Shown here: positions 17,404 through 27,860 of the stretch, one piece after another
Position numbering within the stretch: position 1 is the first letter of the stretch
Layout: every line of letters starts with the position of its first letter
Origin: Rhodoplanes serenus
Lineage (GTDB): Bacteria > Pseudomonadota > Alphaproteobacteria > Rhizobiales > Xanthobacteraceae
Assembly: GCA_009720755.1 (NCBI GenBank)
Contig: WNKV01000003.1
Span: 330,383-394,382, forward strand
Length of the DNA: 64,000 bases
Reading direction: 5' to 3'
Made by a program: the position numbers and the translations under genes
The notes under the pieces: generated by a model
What the model saw: only the letters and a program-made list of their open reading frames with translations
Databases searched by the model: none
What the model was told of the DNA's origin: nothing

Positions 17404-18390
17404 ATGGTTCGAAGCAACATGGTTCGCGCGTTCGGCGCGATGCTGGCGATGGCGGTGACGAGCCTGACGCCGGCGGTGGCCGCCGACACCTGGAAACCGC
17501 TCGTGCCGGTGCGCCTGCTGATCGGCTTCGCGCCCGGCGGCTCCGCCGACACGCTCGGGCGGCTGCTCGCCGAGCCCCTGTCGCAGCGGCTGGGCCAGCC
17601 CGTGCTGGTCGAGAACGTCGCCGGCGCCGGCGGGAACATCATGGCGGCGCGGCTCGCCCAGGCGCCCGCCGATGGCCACACCATCGGCATCGCGGCGGCA
17701 GGCTCGATGGCGATCACCTTCGCGCTCAAGCCCAAGAGCACGACCTACAAGCCGTCCGACTTCACGCCGATCACGCTCGCCGCCACGCAGCCCAACGTCG
17801 TCATCGTCAACAAGGACGTGCCGGCCAAGACGCTCGCCGAGCTGAAGGCGTATTTCGAGAAGACGCCGGCCGCTACCTACGGCACCGCCGGGGTCGGCAC
17901 CTCCAACCACCTGATCGCCGAGACGATGTTCTACCGGCTCGGCATCAAGGTGCCGCACGCCGCCTACCGGGGCGCTACCCCGGTGATCACCGATCTCCTC
18001 GGTGGCCACATCGCCATGACCATGGACAACATCTCGACTGCCGGGCCGCTCGCCCAGCAGGGCAACGTCAGGGCGATCGCGGTGGCGTCGCTCAAGCGGG
18101 CGCCGCAGCTTCCCGACGTGCCGACCCTCGACGAGCAGGGGCTGACCGGCTTCGACATGCCGACCTGGCAGGGGGTGTTCGGTCCCGCCGGGCTGCCGCC
18201 CGCCGTGCTCGCCACCTACGCGACGGCGCTCCAGGAGGTGCTGAAGGACCCCGCCGTGATCGCCAAGATGGCGGTGCTCGGCTCCGAGCCGGTCACCGGC
18301 ATGACGGCCGAGGCGTTCGCGGCGTTCCTGGAGAAGGACCGCAAGCAGTGGGCCGACATCGTCAAGGCGGCCGACATCGCGGTGGAATAG
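17404..18390 (+). CDS. tripartite tricarboxylate transporter (Bug/TctC) family substrate-binding protein
   Basis: 328 residues. An N-terminal signal peptide (MVRSNMVRAFGAMLAMAV ... AVAAD, cleavage near residue 27) directs it to the periplasm. Family landmarks are the GFAPGGSADTLGRLLA segment, VENVAGAGGNIMAA, and the TGTAGVGTSNHLIA-like loop (here YGTAGVGTSNHL). Such proteins bind dicarboxylates, amino acids or other small acids and hand them to TctA/TctB permeases, which are absent here; many Bug proteins are orphans. The ATG at 17404 has GGAG ten bases upstream and gives a normal signal peptide; an ATG at 17353 overlapping the aroM stop would add 17 residues. It ends the IclR-PepE-DUF1177-AroM cassette. 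Confidence 0.9.
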   Translation: MVRSNMVRAFGAMLAMAVTSLTPAVAADTWKPLVPVRLLIGFAPGGSADTLGRLLAEPLSQRLGQPVLVENVAGAGGNIMAARLAQAPADGHTIGIAAAGSMAITFALKPKSTTYKPSDFTPITLAATQPNVVIVNKDVPAKTLAELKAYFEKTPAATYGTAGVGTSNHLIAETMFYRLGIKVPHAAYRGATPVITDLLGGHIAMTMDNISTAGPLAQQGNVRAIAVASLKRAPQLPDVPTLDEQGLTGFDMPTWQGVFGPAGLPPAVLATYATALQEVLKDPAVIAKMAVLGSEPVTGMTAEAFAAFLEKDRKQWADIVKAADIAVE

Positions 18391-18436
18391 CGGCCGCTCC
18401 GGCGGAGCAGGAGGAAGGCGGCGCGTTGCGCACCGC

Positions 18437-20110
<1,674 letters not shown>

Positions 20111-20152
20111 GCCCGGCCATGTGGCAGGGAAACGGCGCCGGGGCAAGGGGCG

Positions 20153-20183
20153 TCACCTCTTCCCGGCGGGCGGGGAGAGGTGA
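20153..20183. terminator. hairpin repeat between ialB-like gene and prfC
   Basis: TCACCTCTTCCC pairs with GGGGAGAGGTGA (one mismatch) around a GGCGGGC loop. The same CCTCTCCCC/GGGGAGAGG core appears after rpoA at 63814-63836, so this is a member of a repeated hairpin family and likely ends the upstream minus-strand transcript. Confidence 0.55.
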
Positions 20184-20191
20184 AACGAGGT

Positions 20192-20785
20192 CTACTGCTT
20201 CGCCAGCGCGTCGAGAGCGGCCGCGAAGCCCTTGAAGGACAACGGCACCGCCACGTCGCGCTGGATCGCGTCCTTGTACTCGATGCGGCCCGGATCGGTG
20301 CGGGCGCGCAGCCGGCGGAGCACGTCGTCGCCGAGCTCGGCGTCGGCGAAGCAGCCGGCCGGCATGCAGCGCTTGTAGCCGAGGGCGAGCGGCGGCTGCT
20401 TGTCGTCGAGGACGAGGCGCGGGGCGGCGGCGAGCCAAACGTTCACCGGCATCTGCACCACGAGGCGCAGCGGGTCGGCCTTGGCGGCCCGCCCGATGGC
20501 GACCTGCCAGGTCGGGACGGCCTGGCCCTGGAGCTGCTGAGTCTGGAAGATCTCGCAGATTTTCTGCGACGTGGCGGGCGGCGTCGCCGGCGGGGTCTCG
20601 CAGCGCACCGTCCAGTCGTCGTAGGTGGCGGTGGTGCGGGTCGGCGACTGGCCGGCCGCCGGGCCGGCAGCCAGCATCGCGAGGGCGGCGACGAGCGTGA
20701 CGGCCGCCAGGGAGCGGCCGCGCCGGGCCGGCGGTTTCGAGAGCAGGCGCGACAGGAACAGGCGCGACAGGGACGAGCGCGACAT
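20192..20785 (-). CDS. IalB family (invasion-associated locus B) periplasmic protein
   Basis: 197 residues. A long basic N-terminus with three SRL/SRLL repeats precedes a hydrophobic signal segment (LAAVTLVAALAMLAAGPAAG), so the mature protein should be periplasmic or outer-membrane associated. The mature part has the family pattern: YDDWTVRCE, then QKICEIFQTQ, a beta strand VPTWQVAIG, and YKRCMPAGCFADAEL, giving four Cys that could form two disulfides. IalB proteins contribute to host-cell invasion in Bartonella, but homologues abound in free-living alphaproteobacteria, where their role is unclear. Its ATG is 17 bases after the TpsB stop codon, so it is probably the last gene of the two-partner secretion operon. 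Confidence 0.85.
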   Translation of the reverse strand: MSRSSLSRLFLSRLLSKPPARRGRSLAAVTLVAALAMLAAGPAAGQSPTRTTATYDDWTVRCETPPATPPATSQKICEIFQTQQLQGQAVPTWQVAIGRAAKADPLRLVVQMPVNVWLAAAPRLVLDDKQPPLALGYKRCMPAGCFADAELGDDVLRRLRARTDPGRIEYKDAIQRDVAVPLSFKGFAAALDALAKQ

Positions 20786-20802
20786 GGCGCGGCGACCTCG
20801 GG

Positions 20803-22575
20803 TCAGTAGGTGGCGGTCACCCGGGCATGGATGCGCCAGGTGCCGGCGGGTGTCTGCGGCCCGTCGAGCAGGGCGTAGCCGGCCGCCAGGTTGGCGCGCC
20901 ACAGCGTGCCGATCTGGGCGTCGAGGCCACCGCCCACCGAGGCGAGCGTGGTGTCGCGGTCGAGGAAGACGTCGCGGCCCCAGCCGACGTCGCTGAACAC
21001 ATAGGGCACGACCTTGGCTTGCAGCCAGGGCGCCGTCTTGTCCACCGCCAAGGCGGGGAGGTACAGGGTGTTGCGCGAGATCACCGCCTGGTCGACGGTG
21101 CGGTCCTCGGTCATGTAGCCGCGCACCTGGAAGGCGCCGCCGAGCGAGATGCGCTCGGTGTCGGGCAGCGGCTGGCCGGCGATCAGGGCGAACACCTCGT
21201 TGCCGAGGACGAAGCCCTTCGGCAGCGGGGTCGTGCGCACATAGGCGAGCGTCGCATAGGCGTAGTGGACATTGTCGACGCGGCCGTTGGTGTAGAGGCT
21301 CCAGGCCGCGGGGGCGTTGTCGGGCAGCATGCCGCCTGGGTTGTACTTCACCCGCACGTCGAGATCGTTGACGCCGAAACGGTCGGTGAAGCGGCCGGCG
21401 AAGCCGCCGACGACCTGGAACAGGTCGACGCCGAAGTCCGCCACCTCCGTATCGACGAAGAACAGCGCGCGCTCCTGGTGCTTCGCCTCGACGCCGAGCA
21501 GCAGGTCGCCGAACGCCCACGGCAGCAGGTCGCCGAGGGCGCTGCGATGCAGGGCCGAGAACTCCGTCGTGCGGGTGCGATAGCGCAGCCAGAGGTTCGG
21601 GTGCTCGTTGGTCTGGATGGCGTTGCCGATCAGCTCCAGGCTGGCGCGCGGCCACAGCGGCACGATCACCCGGCCCGCATGGCTCTGGTAGAGGGCCAGG
21701 TCGGGGTTGTTGATCGGGTGGCCGTCGTCGATCCAGTAGTCGCGGCTGCCGGTCGCCTGATAGGAGGCCAGCACCTCGCCGGGCAGCACCATGGACGTGC
21801 CCGCGAACCAGCGGTCGCGGCTGGTGAGCAGGGTGCCGGTGTTGGCGTAGCCGGTGTAGACCTGCCAGGGCCGCAGCTCGGTGGTGCGCAACGTCAGGTC
21901 GGCTTCGGCGAGGTCGCGGCCGGGGCCGAACACCGCCTCGACCCGGCGGAACGGGTTGCGGTTGAGCCAGTCCAGATCGGTTTCGAGCCGGCGCGCGTCG
22001 ATCGGCTCGCCGGGCGTCACCCGCACCCGGGTGCGCACATGGTCGGTGCCGGTGCGGGCCGCGCCGGCGACCGTCACCCGCCCGGTACGATACTCGATCA
22101 CGCGCACCTGGAGGGCGCCGCCGGTGATCTCCTGGGGCGGGATGGTGACCGACACGAAGGGCCGGCCGGCGTCCTTGTAGGCGCCGGTGATGGCGGCCTG
22201 GATGTCGGCGATCAGCTTGCGGCTGAGCGGCCGGCCGACGAACGGGGCGAGGCGTCCGCGCAGCGCCGCCGGGTCGGTGCTGGCGACGCGGCTGTCGTCG
22301 ATGCCGGAGGAGCGCGCCTGCGCGGCCGGCTGGTCCTTCGGGCCGAGCAGTATGATCCCGCGCAGCGTCGCGCCGAGCGGCGTGTCGTCCTCGCCCTTCA
22401 GGAGGTCCGGCGTGATGAAGCCGACCGGCGGCGCGCCGCTGCGGGCGGGGGCGGGCGGCAGGTTGCGCTCCACCACCTGGGCGGCGGTCGGGCCGCCCCC
22501 CATCAGGGCGGCCACAGCCGTGGCGACGACGGCGCACGCGAGCCGGCGCGTGTGCGCCGGCATTGGTCCGGGCAT
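20803..22575 (-). CDS. TpsB: ShlB/FhaC/HecB family outer-membrane secretion pore
   Basis: 590 residues with a signal peptide (hydrophobic stretch LACAVVATAVAALMGGGPTAA). Residues ~80-250 contain POTRA-like segments (PLSRKLIADIQAAITGAYKD and PGEPIDARRLETDLDWLNRN). The remainder is a beta-barrel ending in the aromatic residue TATY typical of outer-membrane proteins. The TpsB signature VRGY (loop L6) is at 484-487. The protein should export the adjacent TpsA across the outer membrane. It starts 137 bases after the TpsA stop codon on the same strand. Alternative starts at 22563 and 22617 (GTG) do not change the mature protein. Confidence 0.92.
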   Translation of the reverse strand: MPGPMPAHTRRLACAVVATAVAALMGGGPTAAQVVERNLPPAPARSGAPPVGFITPDLLKGEDDTPLGATLRGIILLGPKDQPAAQARSSGIDDSRVASTDPAALRGRLAPFVGRPLSRKLIADIQAAITGAYKDAGRPFVSVTIPPQEITGGALQVRVIEYRTGRVTVAGAARTGTDHVRTRVRVTPGEPIDARRLETDLDWLNRNPFRRVEAVFGPGRDLAEADLTLRTTELRPWQVYTGYANTGTLLTSRDRWFAGTSMVLPGEVLASYQATGSRDYWIDDGHPINNPDLALYQSHAGRVIVPLWPRASLELIGNAIQTNEHPNLWLRYRTRTTEFSALHRSALGDLLPWAFGDLLLGVEAKHQERALFFVDTEVADFGVDLFQVVGGFAGRFTDRFGVNDLDVRVKYNPGGMLPDNAPAAWSLYTNGRVDNVHYAYATLAYVRTTPLPKGFVLGNEVFALIAGQPLPDTERISLGGAFQVRGYMTEDRTVDQAVISRNTLYLPALAVDKTAPWLQAKVVPYVFSDVGWGRDVFLDRDTTLASVGGGLDAQIGTLWRANLAAGYALLDGPQTPAGTWRIHARVTATY

Positions 22576-22712
22576 CGCCCCGCTGGTCCGCTCCGTACTC
22601 CGTCCACGCCCGTCCACGACCCTGTCCTACGCCCCGTCCGTCCTACGCCTCGTCGTCTCGTTTCGGCCCGGCTCTCCGGCCGGTGCTCGTCTCATCTCGT
22701 CGGTCGCCGCCG

Positions 22713-25700
22713 CTAGCGCAGCGGCTGTGCCGGCACCACGCCCGGCCGCGGCGGCGCCGCCGCCGGCGCCACCGGCGAGGCCGTCGCCGGGGCGATCCCG
22801 GCGAGCGAGCGGATCGGGTCCACCAGCCCGGCGCCAGTCTGGAGATCCTTGCCGGGACCGAGGGGCTTGGCGGTCCGTGTCAGAATGGCGCGGATATCCG
22901 CCGGTGTCAGGCTCGGCCGGGCCTCCAGCAGCAGGGCGACGACGCCGCTCACATGGGCGGCCGCCACCGAGGTGCCGGTGGTGAGCTGATAGGCCCCGTT
23001 GGGTGAGGGCACCAGCACGTCGACGCCGGGCGCCGCCACGGCGATGTGCTTGCCGCGGTTGGCCTGGGCGAACGGCCGGTCGTCGTTGTCGGTGGCCGAG
23101 ACGGCGATCACGTTGGGGTCGGCGGCCGGGAACAGCGGCGGCGACTTCGCCCCGGCATTGCCGGCCGCGGCGATCAGCACGATGCCCTGGCGGTACGCTT
23201 CGTCGAGGATGCGTTCGGTCATCAGGTCGCGCGGGCCGGCGAAGCTCATGTTGATGATGCGCGGCCGGCGCGCCATCACCCAGTCGAGCCCTTTCAGCAC
23301 CTGGGTGGTGGTGGCCTCGGCGCTGGGCGCCTTCTCGGAGAACGCCCGCACCGCCAGGAGGCGGGCGCCGGGGGCGACGCCGAGGAGGCGGAAGCGCGAC
23401 GCGATGGCGCCCGCCATGCCGGTGCCGTGGGTGTGCGGCCGCGGCGCGTCGCCGGTCGCGTCGAAGCGGTCGACGATCACCCCTTGCAGGTCGGGATGGC
23501 GGGCGTCGATCTCGGAGTCGATCACCGCGACCGTGACGTTGGCGCCGCGCACCCGCTGATGGACGGTGCCGAGCTGGAGCTTCTGAATGACGTACTGGGC
23601 CGGGTCGCCGGCCGGCAGTGTGGTGCGGGCGGCGAGGTCGCTGGCCAGATCGCTGGCGCCCGCCGCGGCGGGCTCCGGTGCATCCGCGCCGGGCGCCCGA
23701 GGCGCCACGGGCGGCGCTGCGGTGTCGGGGGCCGCGGCGTCGGGCGCGAGCTGGGCGACCTGCCGGCCGACGTCCCGGGCGGGTCCGCGGGCGAGCCCGA
23801 AGGTGTAGTTGGGCTGCGCCGAGGAGACGATGCGGTTCTGCTCCAGGGTGAGGATCAGCGCCCGGATGTCCTGGCCGGCGCCCATGCGGAAGCGGTAGAC
23901 GACCCGATTGGTCAGGGCGATCGGCTCGGCCGAGAGGATCTCGACCCCGAGCCGGCGAGCGATCGCCTCCACCTCGGCGCGCGACACCCGGGCCGGAATC
24001 TGGAGCACGATCTCGTCCGGCACGAAGCGAGTCTCGCCGAGCGGCGGCACGCCGCTGAACTGCTGCTCGCTGGGCGAGCGGTCGAGGCCCGGTCCCGGCG
24101 GTGGGCCGGCGCCCGGATTGCCGGCGGCTCCGCCCGCGCCGCCGCGGCCGCCCTGGCCGCCACGCCCGCCGGAGCCGGTGCCGTCGCCCGAGGGGGGCGG
24201 CGTGATGTTGCTCTGGTTGGGGTCGGGCGGGCCGAAGCCGCCGAGGCCGGTCGGCGTCAGCGACACCAGGGTGACCAGCGGGCCGGGATCGTAGAACGAC
24301 GGCACCCGGATCGGCGGCCCGAACAGGAACGGATAGGTTTGTCCCGGCAAGGTGTTCCAGACGCCCGGATCGAAGCCCGGCGGCAGGCCGCCGGCGAGCT
24401 GGAAGGTGGTCAGGCCGACGCCGCCGGCGCTGGTGGTGCGGCCGGACGTCATCGTGTCCCAGTACGACGACTGGACGACACCCGGGCCGCCCAGGAAGGT
24501 CTGGTCCGGCGCCAGGGTGTTGACCCCGATCAGGCCGCCGGCTGTGCCGCCGGCCCCGGTGGTGACCCGGCCGATCGCATAGGTCTCGCGCACGAGGCCC
24601 GAATTGGTGCCGACCAGGCCGCCCGCCACGCCGGTGCCGGTGCCGGTCACGGCGCCGGTCGCGTAGGACTGGATGATCTCGGCCGGCGGCCCGTAGGCGG
24701 TCGTCGCGTTGAGGCCGGCGAGGCCACCGAGGCGGGTGCCGCCGTCGCCCGTGACCGCGCCGGTCGCGAACGAGCGGGCGATCGTCCCGGTGTTGGTGCC
24801 GACGAGTCCGCCGCCGGTGCCACCGGGGCCCGCCGTCGTCACCGCGCCGGTCGCGCTCACCTCCTCGACCAGGCCGTCGTTGCGGCCGACCGCTCCGCCG
24901 ACCGCGCTGCCGGCGCCGCCGGTCACGGCACCGACCGCGATGGACTCGAACAGCGTCCCGCGGTTGCGGCCGACCAATCCGCCGACCTCCGCGCCGGCCC
25001 CGCCGGTGACGTCGCCGGTCGCCACCGAATAGCGGATCTCGCCGCCGGGTCCGAAATAGCCGGTGTTGTTCTCGCCGACGAGGCCGCCGACCGCCGCCAG
25101 AGGTCCGGCGGTGACCGATCCGGTCGCCACGCTGAACTCGATGAGGCCGGCGTTGCGGCCGACCAGGCCGCCATAGGTTCCGTAGCTGGTGGTCGGCCCG
25201 GCGATGATGTCGCCATGCGCCGACGAGCCGGAGATGAGGCCCTGGTTGTCGCCGGCGAGCCCCCCGACGGTGTGTTCGCCGAGGCTCGTGATGGCGACGT
25301 CGGCGGTCGAGCCGACGATGGTGCCCTCGTTGCGGCCGACCAGCCCGCCCGCCCACACGCCGTTGCCGGTGCCGATCAGCATGGTGCCGGCGACATGGAC
25401 GTTCTCGATCCGCCCCTCGTTGATGCCGGCCAGCAGGCCGACCGAGCTTTCCGCCCATTGACCCTCGACATGGCCGGTGAGCATCAGGTTGCGGACCACG
25501 GCGCCCGGGCCGATCACGTCGAACAGGCCGCGCGACGGATTGGGGCTGGCGACGCCGAGATGCGAGATGGTGTGGACGATCTTCGAGCCGTCCGCCCGGA
25601 CGAGGCCGCCATGGCCGTCCAGGATGCCGTCGAAATGGCCGTCAATGCCGGCGAAGCCGGTGGCGTCGATGTCGCGGCCGAGCGCATAGGCGCCGCCGAG

Positions 25701-27563
25701 ATTGTCGCCGATGCGGCCGAGGTCGGCGGCGCTGTTCACCAGCATGTAGGCGGCGAGGCGGGCGTTGGCCCCGGTCGCCACGGCGGCCGTGTAGTCGGTC
25801 GGCGACGTGTAGCTGTACGGGTTGTAGTAGATCGACACCGAGCCGGTGCTGCCGGAGAAGTCGATCGCCGGGCCGTAGTAGTTGTAGCTGTTGAACAGGA
25901 CGGTGCCGACGCCGGTCCCGGTGTTGTCGGCGCGCAGGATCAGATGACCGGACCCGGTATTGACGATCTGGGCGTCGGGCACGAACGTGTAGGCCGATCC
26001 GAACACGATGTTCCGGTAGGCGCTCAGCGTCAGCGTCGCGCCGGTGTTCCAGGCGATGGTGACGCCTGGCAGGATGGTGATGTCGCCCTGGCCGCCGGTG
26101 CCGGAGGCCGTCGTCTCCTGGGTCACGTTGGTGCCGGCGTTCAGGCTCGCCGAGATGATGCCGGCGAGCGTCGTGTCGATGACGAGGTCGTCGGGATCGA
26201 GCAGCCAGGTGCCGCCGCGGCCAGCGTCGACGCGGCCGCCGGTGATCACGAGGTCGCGGCCCGATGTCTCGACGAAGCCGCCGCCACCCGGCCCCTTGGC
26301 GCTGACGGTGCCGGCGAACGACGTGGTGCCGTCCGACCACACCACCACCTTGCCGCCGGCGCCGCTGCTGCCGTCCGCCCGGATCTCGGCGCCGGACTCG
26401 ACCGTCACCCGCTCGGCGTTGCGGATCGGCCGGTCGAACAGCGCGCCGCCGGGCGCCCGGCCGCCGCCCCGATCGCCGCCGACCAGCACCAGGCCGCCCG
26501 TCGTGCCGCTCGCCGTCAGGAGGGCGCCGGACTTCACCGTGACGTCGCGCCCCGTGACCACGATGCGGCCGCCGGCGCCGTCGATCCCGGCGGCATCGAG
26601 CACGCCGCCGATCGTCACCGCGTCGGCCTCGATCAGGATGTCGCCGCCGGCCGTGACGGTCTTGGCCGCGCCGCCTTTGCGGCCCCGCCGATCGGGCTCG
26701 GCCGGGGCGGTCGCTTGGCGCCGCGCCTCCAGGCGCTGGGTCGCCACCACGCTGCCGCCCTCGGCGGTGAGGAAGATGCGGCCGCCCTTGCTGGCGACGC
26801 CGGTCGCCTTGATGACGCCGTCGGTGTTGCCGGCCAGTGCCAGCACGTTGCCGCCATTGGCGCGCAGCTCGACGTCGGCGGCCCGGATCGAGCCGCGGTT
26901 GACCACCTGGCCGTTGCCGCCCGGCAGCTTGACCTGCACCTTGCCGTTGCCGAGGGCGCCGTCGCTCAGCACCACCTCGCGGCCGGACGCCATCGCGGCG
27001 GTGCCTTCCGGGGCCGTGATGCTGCCGTCGTTCTGCACCGTGCGGGCGATCAGCACGACGTCGCCCTTGGCGGAGCCGATCCGCCCGAGATTGACGACCG
27101 CGGCCGTGCTGGCGCCGTCGAACGTCATGCTGCGGCCGGCCAGGAAGGCGGCGTCCTTCACGTCGAGGGTCGAGGCGACGAAGCTGCCGCCAGTCTGCAC
27201 GATGCCGGTCTGGCCGACCGCGATGCCGGCCTGGTTGACCAGGAAGACGCTGCCGGTCGCCGTCAGGGTGCCGTTGATGGTCGACGGGACGTTGCCGGTG
27301 ACCCGGTTGAGGGTAGCGCCGCTGCCGTTGTCGAAATGGACGGTGTTGCCGGTGCCGATCGAGAAGGTCGACCAGGAGATGATGCCGGCCGGTCCGCCCT
27401 GGGTGACCAGCAGGCTTCCGGGCGAGGGCTGGGAGATACCGATCGCGCCGTGGGTCGGCGTTCCGCCGGTGGGCAGCGGCTGCGCCAGCGCGGCCCACGG
27501 CACACCGCTCGCGGCGGCGCCGAGCGCGACCGTCACTGCGAGGCGGGCCAGCCTTCGGGTCAT
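22713..27563 (-). CDS. TpsA exoprotein: FHA-type secretion domain, GLUG repeats and C-terminal subtilisin-like (S8) protease
   Basis: 1616 residues. A signal peptide (1-28, ending AALAQ) is followed by a two-partner-secretion domain (~35-160) with the ISWSTFSIGTGNTVHFDN, NRVTG and NQAGI (NPNGI-like) motifs. A beta-helix-like region runs to ~690. About eleven GLUG units (GGLVGxNxG...ATGxVTG) span ~700-1010, and a Gly/Pro-rich linker ~1110-1160. Next is a segment like a subtilisin propeptide (FVPDEIVLQIPARVSR ... AQPNYTF, ~1175-1255), and then an S8 protease domain (~1320-1590) with Asp1349, His1379 (HTHGTGMAG) and Ser1532 (TGTSVAAAH). The Asp motif reads DSEI rather than the usual DSG or DTG. 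The protein is probably secreted through the neighbouring TpsB and may cut itself or neighbouring targets. The ATG at 27563 gives a clean signal peptide; a longer frame upstream is ignored. Confidence 0.9.
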   Translation of the reverse strand: MTRRLARLAVTVALGAAASGVPWAALAQPLPTGGTPTHGAIGISQPSPGSLLVTQGGPAGIISWSTFSIGTGNTVHFDNGSGATLNRVTGNVPSTINGTLTATGSVFLVNQAGIAVGQTGIVQTGGSFVASTLDVKDAAFLAGRSMTFDGASTAAVVNLGRIGSAKGDVVLIARTVQNDGSITAPEGTAAMASGREVVLSDGALGNGKVQVKLPGGNGQVVNRGSIRAADVELRANGGNVLALAGNTDGVIKATGVASKGGRIFLTAEGGSVVATQRLEARRQATAPAEPDRRGRKGGAAKTVTAGGDILIEADAVTIGGVLDAAGIDGAGGRIVVTGRDVTVKSGALLTASGTTGGLVLVGGDRGGGRAPGGALFDRPIRNAERVTVESGAEIRADGSSGAGGKVVVWSDGTTSFAGTVSAKGPGGGGFVETSGRDLVITGGRVDAGRGGTWLLDPDDLVIDTTLAGIISASLNAGTNVTQETTASGTGGQGDITILPGVTIAWNTGATLTLSAYRNIVFGSAYTFVPDAQIVNTGSGHLILRADNTGTGVGTVLFNSYNYYGPAIDFSGSTGSVSIYYNPYSYTSPTDYTAAVATGANARLAAYMLVNSAADLGRIGDNLGGAYALGRDIDATGFAGIDGHFDGILDGHGGLVRADGSKIVHTISHLGVASPNPSRGLFDVIGPGAVVRNLMLTGHVEGQWAESSVGLLAGINEGRIENVHVAGTMLIGTGNGVWAGGLVGRNEGTIVGSTADVAITSLGEHTVGGLAGDNQGLISGSSAHGDIIAGPTTSYGTYGGLVGRNAGLIEFSVATGSVTAGPLAAVGGLVGENNTGYFGPGGEIRYSVATGDVTGGAGAEVGGLVGRNRGTLFESIAVGAVTGGAGSAVGGAVGRNDGLVEEVSATGAVTTAGPGGTGGGLVGTNTGTIARSFATGAVTGDGGTRLGGLAGLNATTAYGPPAEIIQSYATGAVTGTGTGVAGGLVGTNSGLVRETYAIGRVTTGAGGTAGGLIGVNTLAPDQTFLGGPGVVQSSYWDTMTSGRTTSAGGVGLTTFQLAGGLPPGFDPGVWNTLPGQTYPFLFGPPIRVPSFYDPGPLVTLVSLTPTGLGGFGPPDPNQSNITPPPSGDGTGSGGRGGQGGRGGAGGAAGNPGAGPPPGPGLDRSPSEQQFSGVPPLGETRFVPDEIVLQIPARVSRAEVEAIARRLGVEILSAEPIALTNRVVYRFRMGAGQDIRALILTLEQNRIVSSAQPNYTFGLARGPARDVGRQVAQLAPDAAAPDTAAPPVAPRAPGADAPEPAAAGASDLASDLAARTTLPAGDPAQYVIQKLQLGTVHQRVRGANVTVAVIDSEIDARHPDLQGVIVDRFDATGDAPRPHTHGTGMAGAIASRFRLLGVAPGARLLAVRAFSEKAPSAEATTTQVLKGLDWVMARRPRIINMSFAGPRDLMTERILDEAYRQGIVLIAAAGNAGAKSPPLFPAADPNVIAVSATDNDDRPFAQANRGKHIAVAAPGVDVLVPSPNGAYQLTTGTSVAAAHVSGVVALLLEARPSLTPADIRAILTRTAKPLGPGKDLQTGAGLVDPIRSLAGIAPATASPVAPAAAPPRPGVVPAQPLR
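24520..25450 (-). repeat. GLUG repeat array within the TpsA passenger
   Basis: About eleven units of roughly 30 residues, recognisable by GGLVGRN, GGLVGTN, GGLAGLN and similar cores spaced about 85-100 bases apart, each followed by an (S/A)xATGxVTG strand. GLUG motifs occur in secreted adhesins and proteases. Confidence 0.8.
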
Positions 27564-27860
27564 GGGCGTCGTCCCGGCTTCGATCGTTCTGGCTGCCGCG
27601 GTGGTTCGGCGCCGCTGTCCTGACGTCGTCGTCCCGACCTCCGCGGGTCCGGGGCCGAACTGGCCGACCACCTCCCCCGGAGGGGCGGACCGTATCAGAG
27701 CCGTGCTGCGACGAACAAGCAACAGGGCGCCGGAACCCTCCGGAACCGCTCGGAATTCAGCGTGCCGTGGCAGAATCGCCGCAGCCGTCGGTTGCGGTCT
27801 ACGGAACCGGCGCCGTCGCCGGCCCGCGGTCCGCCAGGGGGCGTTCCGCCATGGGCCGCG

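Noticed and set aside
23046..27623. A plus-strand open frame of about 1500 codons antisense to the TpsA gene
   Set aside because: Repetitive Asp/Ala/Gly/Arg composition that simply mirrors the GLUG and S8 coding sequence; no start context or motif.
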